64,000 nt of DNA, taken from NCBI RefSeq assembly GCF_047275745.1, contig NZ_JBKQWU010000010.1:1-64000 (forward strand). The letters run 5' to 3'. The notes below the pieces were generated by a model. It was not told where the DNA came from. It searched no databases and worked only from the letters and a program-made list of their open reading frames with translations. Source of the stretch: Amaricoccus sp047275745. Its GTDB lineage: Bacteria > Pseudomonadota > Alphaproteobacteria > Rhodobacterales > Rhodobacteraceae. The stretch's first letter is position 1. Each line of letters starts with the position of its first letter. Made by a program: the position numbers and the translations under genes. This document shows, in pieces, positions 7,927 through 17,196 of the stretch.

Positions 7927-8325
7927 ATGTCGATGAATGATCCCCTGGGCGATATGCTCACCCGCATCCGCAACGCCTCGATGCGCGGCAAGTCCACCGT
8001 CCGCACGCCCGCCTCGAAGATCCGCCGCTGGGTTCTCGACGTGCTGAAGGACGAGGGCTACATCCGCGGCTACGCGGACGTGACCTCCGCCAACGGACTG
8101 CCCGAGCTCGAAGTGTCGCTGAAGTACTTCGACGGCGCCCCGGCGATCCGCGAGCTTCGCCGCGTGTCCAAGCCCGGCCGTCGCGTCTATTCGGGCGTGA
8201 GCGACATCCCGCAGGTCCGCCAGGGCCTCGGCGTCGCCATCGTCTCGACCCCGAAGGGCGTGATGACCGACGCGCATGCGCGCACCGCCAATGTCGGCGG
8301 TGAAGTGCTCTGCACGGTGTTCTGA
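7927..8325 (+). CDS. rpsH: 30S ribosomal protein S8
   Basis: S8 nucleates the 30S platform and in E. coli represses the spc operon by binding its mRNA. The 132-residue protein starts MSMNDPLGDMLTRIRN and ends GLGVAIVSTPKGVMTDAHARTANVGGEVLCTVF with the family's GGE.LC..F terminus. The first of two nearby ATGs fits the E. coli N-terminus. Confidence 0.96.
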   Translation: MSMNDPLGDMLTRIRNASMRGKSTVRTPASKIRRWVLDVLKDEGYIRGYADVTSANGLPELEVSLKYFDGAPAIRELRRVSKPGRRVYSGVSDIPQVRQGLGVAIVSTPKGVMTDAHARTANVGGEVLCTVF

Positions 8326-8335
8326 GGAGAGGGCA

Positions 8336-8869
8336 ATGTCTCGTATTGGCAAGAAACCGGTCGAGCTGCCCGGTGGCGTGACCGCCGCCGTCTCCGGCCA
8401 GACCGTCTCGGTGAAGGGGCCGAAGGGCACCCGCGAATTCACCGCGACCGACGATGTGACCATCGCCGTCGAGGACAACGCCGTGAAGGTGACGCCGCGC
8501 GGCACCTCGAAGCGCGCGCGCCAGCAGTGGGGCATGTCCCGCACGCAGGTCGCGAACCTCGTTGATGGCGTGACCAAGGGCTTCAAGAAGGAAATGGACA
8601 TCACCGGCGTGGGCTACCGCGCCGCCGTCCAGGGCAAGGTCCTGAAGCTCTCGCTCGGCTACAGCCATGACGTCGATTTCGCGATTCCGGAGGGCGTGAC
8701 CATCACGACCCCGAAGCCGACCGAGATCATCGTCGAGGGCATCGACCAGCAGGTCGTGGGCCAGGTGGCGGCGAACATCCGCGAATGGCGCAAGCCCGAG
8801 CCCTACAAGGGCAAGGGCATCAAGTACCGCGGCGAGTTCATCTTCCGCAAGGAAGGCAAGAAGAAGTAA
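8336..8869 (+). CDS. rplF: 50S ribosomal protein L6
   Basis: L6 lies near the sarcin-ricin loop. The 177-residue product begins MSRIGKKPVELPGGV and contains the RNA-binding signature EPYKGKGIKYRGEFIFRKEGKK at the C-terminus. A start 60 bases upstream is possible in frame, but it lies inside rpsH and does not fit the family. The ATG at 8336 has a GAGGAGAGG SD. Confidence 0.97.
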   Translation: MSRIGKKPVELPGGVTAAVSGQTVSVKGPKGTREFTATDDVTIAVEDNAVKVTPRGTSKRARQQWGMSRTQVANLVDGVTKGFKKEMDITGVGYRAAVQGKVLKLSLGYSHDVDFAIPEGVTITTPKPTEIIVEGIDQQVVGQVAANIREWRKPEPYKGKGIKYRGEFIFRKEGKKK

Positions 8870-8881
8870 GGAGCGCTCATC

Positions 8882-9241
8882 ATGGCGAACAGCAAGAGAG
8901 AGTTGTTCCAGAAGCGCCGCCTGCGCGTCCGGAACAAGCTGCGGGGACTGGCCAACGGCCGTCCGCGTCTCAGCGTCCATCGGTCCTCGAAGAACATCTC
9001 CGTCCAGCTCATCGACGACGTTCAGGGGCGCACCCTGGCCGCCGCCTCGACGCTCGACAAGGATCTGGGTCTCAAGGGCAAGAACAACGTCGAAGCCGCC
9101 GCGAAGATCGGCACCGCGATCGCCGAGCGTGCCAAGGCCGCCGGTGTCGAGGAGGTCTATTTCGATCGTGGCGGGTTCCTCTTTCACGGGAAGGTCAAGG
9201 CGCTCGCCGACGCCGCCCGTGAAGGCGGCCTGAAGTTCTGA
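8882..9241 (+). CDS. rplR: 50S ribosomal protein L18
   Basis: L18 carries 5S rRNA into the 50S subunit. The 119-residue protein has RRLRVRNKLRGLANGRPRLSVHRSSKNI and the C-terminal YFDRGGFLFHGKVKALADAAREGGLKF block typical of L18. It lies between rplF and rpsE as in the canonical spc order. Confidence 0.96.
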   Translation: MANSKRELFQKRRLRVRNKLRGLANGRPRLSVHRSSKNISVQLIDDVQGRTLAAASTLDKDLGLKGKNNVEAAAKIGTAIAERAKAAGVEEVYFDRGGFLFHGKVKALADAAREGGLKF

Positions 9242-9252
9242 GGGAGACGAGA

Positions 9253-9843
9253 ATGGCAAGGGAAGATAAACGCCGGGATCGCCGCGACCGCGACGAGAAC
9301 CCGGAATTCGCCGATCGTCTCGTGGCGATCAACCGTGTGTCGAAGACCGTGAAGGGCGGCAAGCGCTTCGGTTTCGCGGCGCTCGTCGTCGTCGGTGACC
9401 AGAAGGGCCGTGTCGGCTACGGCAAGGGCAAGGCCCGGGAGGTTCCCGAGGCGATCCGCAAGGCGACCGAGCAGGCGAAGCGCCAGATGATCCGCGTGCC
9501 GCTCCGCGAGGGCCGGACGCTGCACCACGACATGGCCGGCCGTCACGGCGCGGGGCGCGTCGTCATGCGCGCCGCTCCCGCCGGTACCGGCATCATCGCG
9601 GGCGGTCCGATGCGCGCGGTCTTCGAGATGCTCGGCGTCCATGACGTCGTCTCGAAGTCGCTGGGCAGCCAGAACCCCTACAACATGATCCGGGCGACGA
9701 TCGACGGGCTGCAGAGCCAGACGAGCCCGCGTCAGGTCGCGCAGCGTCGGGGCAAGAAGGTCGCGGACATCCTGCCGCGCACCGATGCGCCGACCGAGGC
9801 GCCCGCCGAGCAGCCGGCCGAAGCCGCGCCCGCCGAGGCGTGA
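9253..9843 (+). CDS. rpsE: 30S ribosomal protein S5
   Basis: S5 is part of the mRNA entry helicase and of the accuracy centre. The 196-residue product contains the S5 signature (VSKTVKGGKRFGFAALVVVGD) and GAGRVVMRAAPAGTGIIAGG. It carries a Pro/Glu/Ala-rich C-terminal tail of about 20 residues that is absent from E. coli S5 and common in this bacterial order. Confidence 0.96.
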   Translation: MAREDKRRDRRDRDENPEFADRLVAINRVSKTVKGGKRFGFAALVVVGDQKGRVGYGKGKAREVPEAIRKATEQAKRQMIRVPLREGRTLHHDMAGRHGAGRVVMRAAPAGTGIIAGGPMRAVFEMLGVHDVVSKSLGSQNPYNMIRATIDGLQSQTSPRQVAQRRGKKVADILPRTDAPTEAPAEQPAEAAPAEA

Positions 9844-9854
9844 GGAGAGGGACA

Positions 9855-10040
9855 ATGGCAACCATCGTCGTCAAGCAGATCGCCTCGCCGATCCGCCGCC
9901 CCAAGGTCCAGCGCGCGACGCTGATCGGCCTCGGCCTCAACAAGCTCAACCGCACCCGCGAACTGCCGGACACCCCGGCGACCCGCGGCATGGTGGCGAG
10001 CATCCCGCATCTCGTCACGATCGTCGAAGAGCGCGCCTGA
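9855..10040 (+). CDS. rpmD: 50S ribosomal protein L30
   Basis: L30 is a small non-universal 50S protein. The 61-residue product (MATIVVKQIASPIRRP then QRATLIGLGLNKLNRTRELPD) fits bacterial L30. A start 15 bases upstream overlaps the rpsE stop. The ATG at 9855 has GAGGAGAGG in front and matches the family N-terminus. A strong intrinsic terminator follows, so rplO is not co-transcribed. Confidence 0.95.
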   Translation: MATIVVKQIASPIRRPKVQRATLIGLGLNKLNRTRELPDTPATRGMVASIPHLVTIVEERA

Positions 10041-10070
10041 GGCGTTGGCTCCACGAGCGGAGAATGCGCG

Positions 10071-10104
10071 ACGCCCCGGTCTCTGGCCGGGGCGTTTGCT
10101 TTTG
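10071..10104 (+). terminator. Intrinsic terminator after rpmD
   Basis: A 9-bp GC stem (ACGCCCCGG 10071-10079 with CCGGGGCGT 10087-10095, 7-base loop) runs straight into TTTGCTTTTGT. This is a textbook rho-independent terminator. It closes the spc unit after rpmD instead of running on into rplO-secY. Confidence 0.85.
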
Positions 10105-10252
10105 TGCGCGGCTATGCTCCCGCACGCTGACCGTTCTTTCCTCGCACGAAAAGAACTGCGTAGATGCTCGGGCCGGTCCGGGCTGAAGGGGCCGGTGTCC
10201 CGTGTTGTCCGGCGCGGGCTCGGATCGCCAATGCGCCGGTGTGGAGATGAAT

Positions 10253-10939
10253 ATGGCGGAAAAGCCCAAGATAGTTCTGGTGCATGGTTTCTGGGGAGGA
10301 GCCGCCCATTGGTCGAAGGTGATCCTCGGACTGACCGCGATGGGATACGAGGATCTCCACGCGGTCGAGAACCCGCTGACCTCTCTGGCCGATGACGCGG
10401 AGCGGACGCGCAAGATGGTTCGGCAACTCGAAGGGCCGGTCGTGCTCGTGGGGCATTCCTATGGCGGGGCGGTCATCACCGAGATGGGCGATCTCCCGAA
10501 CGTCAAGGCGCTGGTCTATGTGGCGGCCTTCGCGCCCGACGCGGGCGAGAGTCCGGGGGGCATCTCGCAGGCCAAGCCCCCGGCTGCCTTCGCAAACATC
10601 GCGCCGGACAGCGACGGCTATCTCTGGATTGCCCAGGACAAGTTCCGCGAGAGCTTCTGTCAGGACCTCGGCGAGGATGAGGCCCGCGTCATGGCGGTGA
10701 CGCAGAAGGCGCCGCCGGGCGGGACCTTCGGGGATGCGATCACGGCGCCCGCCTGGCGGGCCAAGCCCTGCTGGTATCAGATCTCGTCCGAGGATCGCAT
10801 GATCCATCCCGAAAATCAGGAGATGATGTCCGCGCGGATGTCGCCGGAGAAGGTGATCACACTCTCCGCCAGCCATGCGTCGCTTGCCTCCTGCCCGGAC
10901 GACGTGTGCGCGCTGATCGACGCGGCTTGCCAGGCGTAA
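10253..10939 (+). CDS. Alpha/beta-fold hydrolase
   Basis: A 228-residue cytoplasmic hydrolase. The oxyanion loop HGFWGGAAHW (residues 11-20) and the nucleophile elbow GHSYGG (Ser69) are clear, and a C-terminal catalytic His is likely in SASHAS near residue 206. It resembles the small Abhydrolase_6 esterases; the substrate cannot be read from sequence. The start at 10253 is chosen because GGAG lies 6 bases upstream; ATG codons at 10247 and TTG at 10202 are alternatives. It is inserted between rpmD and rplO, after the rpmD terminator. Confidence 0.8.
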   Translation: MAEKPKIVLVHGFWGGAAHWSKVILGLTAMGYEDLHAVENPLTSLADDAERTRKMVRQLEGPVVLVGHSYGGAVITEMGDLPNVKALVYVAAFAPDAGESPGGISQAKPPAAFANIAPDSDGYLWIAQDKFRESFCQDLGEDEARVMAVTQKAPPGGTFGDAITAPAWRAKPCWYQISSEDRMIHPENQEMMSARMSPEKVITLSASHASLASCPDDVCALIDAACQA

Positions 10940-11152
10940 GGGCGGACCCGAACGGGGCCCGTCCGGCGCGCGGCGAAGCCCCGTCCACGTCGCCCGCGTG
11001 CTCCGGAACGGAGGCGACTGACTTTCTTCCCGCGGAAGACCGAAACACGCGCTCGACTGACAGCACGCTTGTCGTGAGAGGGGCGCTACAAGCAAGGCGA
11101 GCGGCGTGACCTTCGCGCCGCCGCCCCCGCCCGCGGATGGTCCTGTTGAAGC

Positions 11153-11878
11153 TCACACCTCGTCGAGGAAGGTCACCTGGCCCTCGTGGAGGTCATAGAC
11201 GGCCCCGACCACCTTTAAGCGGCCCTGGTCCAGTCCTTCGCGGATGATCGGGCTCTGCTCTGTCACGTGGGCGACGACGCGCCGCACATTGGCGGTGACC
11301 GCGTTCGCGATCGGATCGCCCTCCAGCTCCTGCGCCGCCAGGACGGCCGGTACGATCGGCTCCACCATGTCGCCGATGTGGCCCGGGAAGGTGGCGTCGT
11401 TGGCGACGACCTCCATCGCCGCCTGGACCGCGCCGCAGCGTTCGTGTCCCAGCACGACGACGAGCGGCACGCCGAGGGGGCCGACCGCGTATTCGACCGA
11501 GCCGAGCGCCGCCGTGTCGACGGTGTTCCCGGCCACCCGGATGATGAAGAGCTCGCCAAGGCCGCGGCCGAACAGGAGTTCCGGCGGGACGCGGGAATCG
11601 GAACAGCCGACGAGCACGGCGAAGGGGGCCTGCCCCTCGGCGATCTCCATGCGGCGCGCGCGGGTGTCAGCGCCGCGATAGGGCGCGTCGGTGACGTAGT
11701 TCGCATTGCCCTCGCGGAGCAGGGCGAGCGCCTCGTCGGCGGTCAGATGCGTGGTCACGGCATGCGCGGCGGTCTCTTCCGCCCGCGCGGCCCCGGCGGA
11801 GGCGGCCGCCAGTCCCGCCAGCGATCCAAGCGCCCCCCGGCGCGTCGTCACGAGCTTTCCCGTCATGAGTTTCGACAT
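11153..11878 (-). CDS. Beta-class carbonic anhydrase with Tat signal
   Basis: Zinc enzyme interconverting CO2 and bicarbonate. The zinc ligands and catalytic dyad of the beta class are present: CSDSR (Cys92, Asp94, Arg96) and HERC (His145, Cys148). The N-terminus is a twin-arginine-type signal (TTRRGALGSLAGLAAASAGAARA, residues 11-33, quoted in part), so a folded, metal-loaded enzyme is predicted to be exported to the periplasm. The 241-residue start at 11878 follows a G-rich SD; a far longer in-frame extension upstream has no SD and would bury the signal. It converges with the hydrolase gene and is divergent from nothing; gntP lies upstream on the same strand. Confidence 0.88.
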   Translation of the reverse strand: MSKLMTGKLVTTRRGALGSLAGLAAASAGAARAEETAAHAVTTHLTADEALALLREGNANYVTDAPYRGADTRARRMEIAEGQAPFAVLVGCSDSRVPPELLFGRGLGELFIIRVAGNTVDTAALGSVEYAVGPLGVPLVVVLGHERCGAVQAAMEVVANDATFPGHIGDMVEPIVPAVLAAQELEGDPIANAVTANVRRVVAHVTEQSPIIREGLDQGRLKVVGAVYDLHEGQVTFLDEV

Positions 11879-11955
11879 CTCGCCCCCCCTTGGTTCCGCC
11901 GGGGCACGATCGCGGGACGAGTCGCCGATTACGCGCGCGCCCACCGACTCGATGT

Positions 11956-11966
11956 TCGTAATACGA
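11956..11966. promoter_or_regulatory. Possible GntR/FadR-type operator
   Basis: TCGTAATACGA fits the TNGTNNNACNA consensus known for FadR-subfamily GntR repressors and is partly palindromic. It lies about 80 bases upstream of the carbonic anhydrase start, in its likely promoter. The motif is short and could occur by chance, and no GntR gene is adjacent. Confidence 0.25.
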
Positions 11967-12180
11967 TAAACCCGGGACCGGCGACGGGCAAGGAAGATGG
12001 GCAACGCGTCGGTCCGCGAACGGGGCGTCGATCGCGGCTTGCCTCCGCGCGGTGGTCGCGTCGCGTCAGGTGTCGGGTGGAGCCACGGGCGTAGGGAACT
12101 CGCCCGGCTGGCTCTGCCCTCAGGCGGTGCCACTGCGCGCCGGGGGTGCTCCCGGCCCGGCCGCGCGTAGCCGGAGCTGA

Positions 12181-12204
12181 GGGCCCCGCCGATCGGCGGG
12201 GCCC
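12181..12204. terminator. Perfect 24-base GC palindrome downstream of gntP
   Basis: The two halves GGGCCCCGCCGA and TCGGCGGGGCCC are exact complements. It lies 6 bases beyond the gntP stop codon (minus strand). Read as RNA it forms a very stable hairpin with no long U-run on either side. It is likely the end of the gntP transcript, and would act before the carbonic anhydrase gene. The rest of the 11879-12209 gap has no gene that I can support. Confidence 0.55.
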
Positions 12205-12209
12205 TTCTG

Positions 12210-13562
12210 CTAGAGGATCAGGCTCACCGCGATCACCATCGGAAGCGACACGAGGGACGCGAGCGATGTGACGACGGTCAGCGTTTTCAGGGCGCCGGTC
12301 GTGGACAGGCCGAGCAGCGCCTTGAACATCCAGAAGAAGTTGCTGTTGACCTGCACCGCGAAGAGCGAACCCGACGCGATGGCGAGCCCCATGACCACCG
12401 GCGATACCGAAAGCTGCGGCAGGAGCGGTCCGACGATGCCGGCCGCGGTCAGCGCGGCGACCGAAACCGATCCGATGGCGAGGTGCAGGGTCGCGGCGAT
12501 GAACCAGGCCAGCAGCAGGCTCAGCAGCACCGGGCCGCCCGCTTCGGCCGAGAACAGCCCGCCCAGTGTGTCAGCCATTCCGGAGACGGAAATGACTTCG
12601 CCGAGCGAGCCGCCGACGCCGGTGATGAGAAGGATCTCGCCGCTGGTGCGGAACCCTTCGGAGAGCGCCGTGGCGGTGCGCTCGACCCCGATCGACCGCC
12701 GCGCCAGAATGTAGGCGAGGATGAGGCCGACGAAGAGCGCGAAGGTGGCATTGCCGATGAACTCGATGAAGCTGTTCTCGATACCTGCCAGGCTGGCGAA
12801 GGCGCCGAAGGCGATCATCAGCAGGGGTACCAGGATCGGCGCCACCGAGACGCCGAGCGTCGGCACGTCGGCATCGTGTTCCACGTCGATCTCGCGGTCG
12901 TGGGCTTCCATCTCCTTCATGGACTCGTCCACGTCCTCGTCGGTCGCAGGCTTCCAGTAGCCGAAACGCAGCAGGAGCTGGAAGAGCAGCGTGGTGATGA
13001 GCGCCGTCGAGAGGCCGATGGCGAAGCCCCAGAACAGCCAGGCCCCGAGGGTCACGTTGACCTGCCCCGCGATCAGGATCACCGCGAGCCCAGGCACCAC
13101 GAAGACATAGCCCGAGAAGATCCCGGTACCGATGGCGCCCGCGAGCAGTGGCAGGCCGCGCGGCCCGAGATGCGGCGCGGCCGAGCGCGCGACCGGCGAG
13201 GCGAGCACGACCTGCACGTCGACATAGATCGACGGAAAGATCGTCGACATCGCCCCGGCCATGGCATAGGGCAGCCGCTTCGGCCCGACCGCCGAGACAA
13301 GCGCCGAGACCATCCGCTTGAACGCTCCGGTGGCGTGGAGCAGCGAGCCGATGACGACGCCGAAGCCGATCAGGAGCCCGACCTTGGCCATGATCTCGCC
13401 GAAGCCGAGCGTGATCGCGCCCAGCGTTTCGGTGAAACCGACCCCGCTCGCGAGCCCGAGGTAGAGCGAACCCAGCACCAGAGAGATGACCGGATCGACC
13501 TTGTACCGGATGATGAGTCCGATGACGATGACGATCGCGATCGCGGTATGCAAGACAACCAT
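12210..13562 (-). CDS. GntP-family permease
   Basis: A 450-residue integral membrane protein with about 12 hydrophobic segments and the GntP/DsdX fold: an N-terminal helix pair (VLHTAIAIVIVIGLIIRYKVDP), conserved VGLLIGFGVVIGSLLHATGA, and the C-terminal GLAIASGSLFAVQVNSNFFWM motif. A charged cytoplasmic loop lies at about residues 205-232 (DEDVDESMKEMEAHDREID). Relatives import gluconate, D-serine or other hydroxy acids with protons; the substrate here is unknown. It stands between ribosomal genes on the opposite strand, with no kinase or dehydrogenase neighbour to suggest a pathway. Confidence 0.85.
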   Translation of the reverse strand: MVVLHTAIAIVIVIGLIIRYKVDPVISLVLGSLYLGLASGVGFTETLGAITLGFGEIMAKVGLLIGFGVVIGSLLHATGAFKRMVSALVSAVGPKRLPYAMAGAMSTIFPSIYVDVQVVLASPVARSAAPHLGPRGLPLLAGAIGTGIFSGYVFVVPGLAVILIAGQVNVTLGAWLFWGFAIGLSTALITTLLFQLLLRFGYWKPATDEDVDESMKEMEAHDREIDVEHDADVPTLGVSVAPILVPLLMIAFGAFASLAGIENSFIEFIGNATFALFVGLILAYILARRSIGVERTATALSEGFRTSGEILLITGVGGSLGEVISVSGMADTLGGLFSAEAGGPVLLSLLLAWFIAATLHLAIGSVSVAALTAAGIVGPLLPQLSVSPVVMGLAIASGSLFAVQVNSNFFWMFKALLGLSTTGALKTLTVVTSLASLVSLPMVIAVSLIL

Positions 13563-13708
13563 GGCATTCCCCCGCTTTCACTTTTTGCGGGCAGCATAGT
13601 CCCGCCCAGACGAGATCGTCATCGGCAAAAGTGGTTCCGTGGAAGAAACTTGGCGCGCGACGACGGCGCCAGCCGCGCGGCGCTCCCGGCATCGAGTTGC
13701 GCGGGGTC

Positions 13709-13737
13709 TTGTGCGACGGACATATCCCGTGTATGTG
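13709..13737 (+). promoter_or_regulatory. Candidate promoter for rplO-secY-adk
   Basis: TTGTGC (13709-13714), a 17-base spacer and TATGTG (13732-13737) form a plausible sigma-70 promoter about 95 bases upstream of rplO. A promoter is needed here because the spc unit is terminated after rpmD and gntP lies on the other strand. The match is moderate. Confidence 0.4.
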
Positions 13738-13829
13738 CCCGCACTCCCCGATGGGGGGCTCAAGAGTGCAACGCCGTGTCCGCCCGCATTCGTCGCTCGT
13801 GGGGCGCGTCCGGCCAGAGGAGAAGCGAC

Positions 13830-14312
13830 ATGAAACTGAACGAACTGCGAGACAATCCCGGCGCCGCCCGCTCCAAGAAGCGCGTCGCCCGCGGTCCCGG
13901 CTCCGGCAAGGGCAAGACCGCCGGCCGCGGCATCAAGGGTCAGAAGTCCCGCTCGGGCGTGGCGATCAACGCCTACGAGGGCGGCCAGATGCCGCTCTAC
14001 ATGCGCCTGCCGAAGCGTGGCTTCAACAAGCCGAACGTGGCGCGCTACGCGGTCATCAACCTCGGCATCCTGCAGAAGTTCGTCGAGGCCGGCAAGATCG
14101 ACGCGGGCCAGGCCGTGACCGAGGAAACGCTGGTGGCTTCCGGCATCGTCCGCCGCCGCCTCGACGGTGTGCGGCTCCTCGCCAAGGGCGAAGTGACCTC
14201 GGCCATCAACCTCACCGTCACCGGCGCCTCCAAGGCCGCCGTCGAGGCGATCGAGAAGGCCGGCGGCTCGGTCACGGTGACCGGCGCGACGGCGGCTCCG
14301 GCGCAGGAATAA
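13830..14312 (+). CDS. rplO: 50S ribosomal protein L15
   Basis: L15 is a late-assembly 50S protein. The 160-residue product begins MKLNELRDNPGAARSKKRVA and has the Gly/Lys-rich signature GPGSGKGKTAGRGIKGQKSR and MPLYMRLPKRGFNKP. The frame is open far upstream through the gntP antisense strand; the true start is the ATG at 13830, preceded by the SD GAGGAGAAG. It normally follows rpmD directly, but here 3.8 kb intervene. Confidence 0.97.
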   Translation: MKLNELRDNPGAARSKKRVARGPGSGKGKTAGRGIKGQKSRSGVAINAYEGGQMPLYMRLPKRGFNKPNVARYAVINLGILQKFVEAGKIDAGQAVTEETLVASGIVRRRLDGVRLLAKGEVTSAINLTVTGASKAAVEAIEKAGGSVTVTGATAAPAQE

Positions 14313-14412
14313 GGCTTGTGGCCGCCGCGGCGGCTGCGTAAATCAGTGCTGTTTTCGCGCCGTCGGGTGCCCGGAAACGGGTCCGGCGGCGCATCCATGA
14401 AGGGGGCCTCGC

Positions 14413-15758
<1,346 letters not shown>

Positions 15759-15762
<4 letters not shown>

Positions 15763-16406
15763 ACATCATTCTGCTAGGCCCGCCCGGCGCGGGCAAGGGA
15801 ACCCAGGCGCGGCGGCTCGTGGAAGAGCACGGCATGGTTCAGCTCTCCACCGGGGACATGCTCAGGGCGGCCAAGACGTCCGGCACCGAGATGGGGAACA
15901 AGGTCGCCGAGGTGATGGCACGGGGCGATCTCGTCACCGATGACATCGTGATCGGCCTGATCTCCGAACAACTCGACGGCGAGGCCGGCCAGCACGGGCT
16001 CATCTTCGACGGTTTCCCGCGCACGCTCGCCCAGGCGGACGCGCTCGGCAAGCTGCTCGACGAGAAGGGCAAGACGCTCGACTCCGTCGTCGAGATGAAG
16101 GTCGATGACGACGCGCTGGTGGACCGGATTTCCGGGCGCTTCACCTGCTCGAAATGCGGCGAGGTCTATCACGACACGACCAAGCCCACGGCCAAGGAAG
16201 GCGTCTGCGACGTCTGCGGCTCGACCGAGTTCACGCGCCGGGCGGATGACAACCCCGACTCGGTCCGCGTGCGGCTCATGGCCTACTACCGCTCGACCGC
16301 GCCGCTGATCGGCTACTATCATGCCAAGGGCAAGCTCGTGAGCGTCGATGGTCTTGGCGAGATCGATACGGTCGCGGCCGACATCAAGCAGGGCCTCGGC
16401 CTCTGA
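15759..16406 (+). CDS. adk: Adenylate kinase with zinc-type lid
   Basis: Converts ATP plus AMP to 2 ADP. The 215-residue long-form enzyme has the P-loop GPPGAGKGTQA (residues 7-17), the AMP-binding STGDMLR, DGFPRT, and a lid with four cysteines (CSKCG ... CDVCG) that should bind structural zinc. The four-Cys lid is usual in Gram-positive bacteria and in many alphaproteobacteria, and absent from E. coli. ATGA overlap with secY couples translation. Confidence 0.97.
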
Positions 16407-16438
16407 CGCCAGGGTCTCCGAGGGGGCCACGCTTTTCC

Positions 16439-16475
16439 CGATGCCGCCGGTTCCGCCGGCGGCATCGTCATTTCC
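16439..16475 (+). terminator. Terminator after adk
   Basis: A 12-bp perfect stem (CGATGCCGCCGG 16439-16450 with CCGGCGGCATCG 16456-16467, loop TTCCG) followed by tcatttcc. It ends the rplO-secY-adk unit. The remainder of the 16407-16815 gap holds the rpsM promoter and leader described separately, and I see no other gene there. Confidence 0.7.
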
Positions 16476-16625
16476 GACAGGGTGTGCGTGGCCTCACCCT
16501 GATGAGGGCGAGGCCGGGCGTATCCCGTCGCCTGGCGAAGCGCCGGCACGGCGCCTTGAAACCGGCCGCCCGGATGGCCATCTCAGCGCCGCAACATATT
16601 CCTTGACAAACGCCCCGAACCGCCC

Positions 16626-16653
16626 TTGACGCCGGTTTAGGGATTTCTATACT
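16626..16653 (+). promoter_or_regulatory. Strong sigma-70-type promoter for rpsM-rpsK-rpoA-rplQ
   Basis: TTGACG (16626-16631), a 16-base spacer and TATACT (16648-16653) make an excellent match to the housekeeping promoter consensus, about 160 bases upstream of rpsM. A second TTGACA at 16603-16608 has no good -10 at the right distance. This separates the alpha operon from secY-adk. Confidence 0.8.
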
Positions 16654-16658
16654 CCGCG

Positions 16659-16674
16659 CTCTCTCGAAAGAGAG
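16659..16674 (+). other. Leader hairpin of the alpha operon
   Basis: CTCTCT (16659-16664) and AGAGAG (16669-16674) pair around a CGAA tetraloop immediately after the predicted transcription start. The hairpin would form the extreme 5' end of the mRNA, a position typical of stability elements. In E. coli S4 represses this operon by binding a leader structure, but rpsD is not in this operon here, so I make no equivalence claim. Confidence 0.4.
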
Positions 16675-16815
16675 TCGTTCCCCTACCTTTCACCTCGGGG
16701 GACGCGGGATGCTTGGCCCAGGGATGAGGGTATCGGAGCCCGCCGTCGGGATCGGTGGGCTATGACTTTTGGTTAGGGGCAGGCTGACGGCCCGACGGAT
16801 GAACGGAGCACGACC

Positions 16816-17184
16816 TTGGCGCGCATAGCTGGCGTTAACATTCCCACGAACAAGCGGGTGCAGATCGCACTCACCTATATCACCGGTATCGGCAACTCGA
16901 CCGCGAAACAGATGTGCGAGGCGCTGGAGATCGCCGACAATCGTCGCGTGAACGATCTGAGCGATGCTGAAGTGCTGAAGATCCGCGAGTACATCGACGC
17001 GAATCTGATGGTCGAGGGGGACCTTCGGCGCGAGACCTCGATGAACATCAAGCGGCTGATGGACCTCGGCTGCTATCGCGGCCTGCGGCATCGCCGTGGT
17101 CTCCCGGTGCGCGGTCAGCGGACCCACACCAACGCACGCACGCGCAAGGGCCCCGCGAAGGCCATCGCCGGCAAGAAGAAGTAA
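16816..17184 (+). CDS. rpsM: 30S ribosomal protein S13 (TTG start)
   Basis: S13 bridges the subunits and contacts P-site tRNA. The 122-residue product MARIAGVNIPTNKRVQIALT with GCYRGLRHRRGLPVRGQRTH and the basic tail KGPAKAIAGKKK is unmistakable. The start codon is TTG at 16816, the only start that yields the invariant MARIAGV N-terminus; an ACGGAG sequence lies 8 bases upstream. TTG initiation may temper expression of the first gene of this unit. Confidence 0.96.
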   Translation: MARIAGVNIPTNKRVQIALTYITGIGNSTAKQMCEALEIADNRRVNDLSDAEVLKIREYIDANLMVEGDLRRETSMNIKRLMDLGCYRGLRHRRGLPVRGQRTHTNARTRKGPAKAIAGKKK

Positions 17185-17196
17185 GGAGGCCGGACC

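Noticed and set aside
12483..14312. A 609-residue plus-strand frame ending in rplO
   Set aside because: Only its last 160 codons are real (rplO from 13830); the upstream part is antisense to gntP with low-complexity Arg/Glu content and no SD.
16603..16608. TTGACA upstream of rpsM as a separate promoter
   Set aside because: No -10 element at 16-18 bases; the TTGACG/TATACT pair at 16626-16653 is the better promoter.
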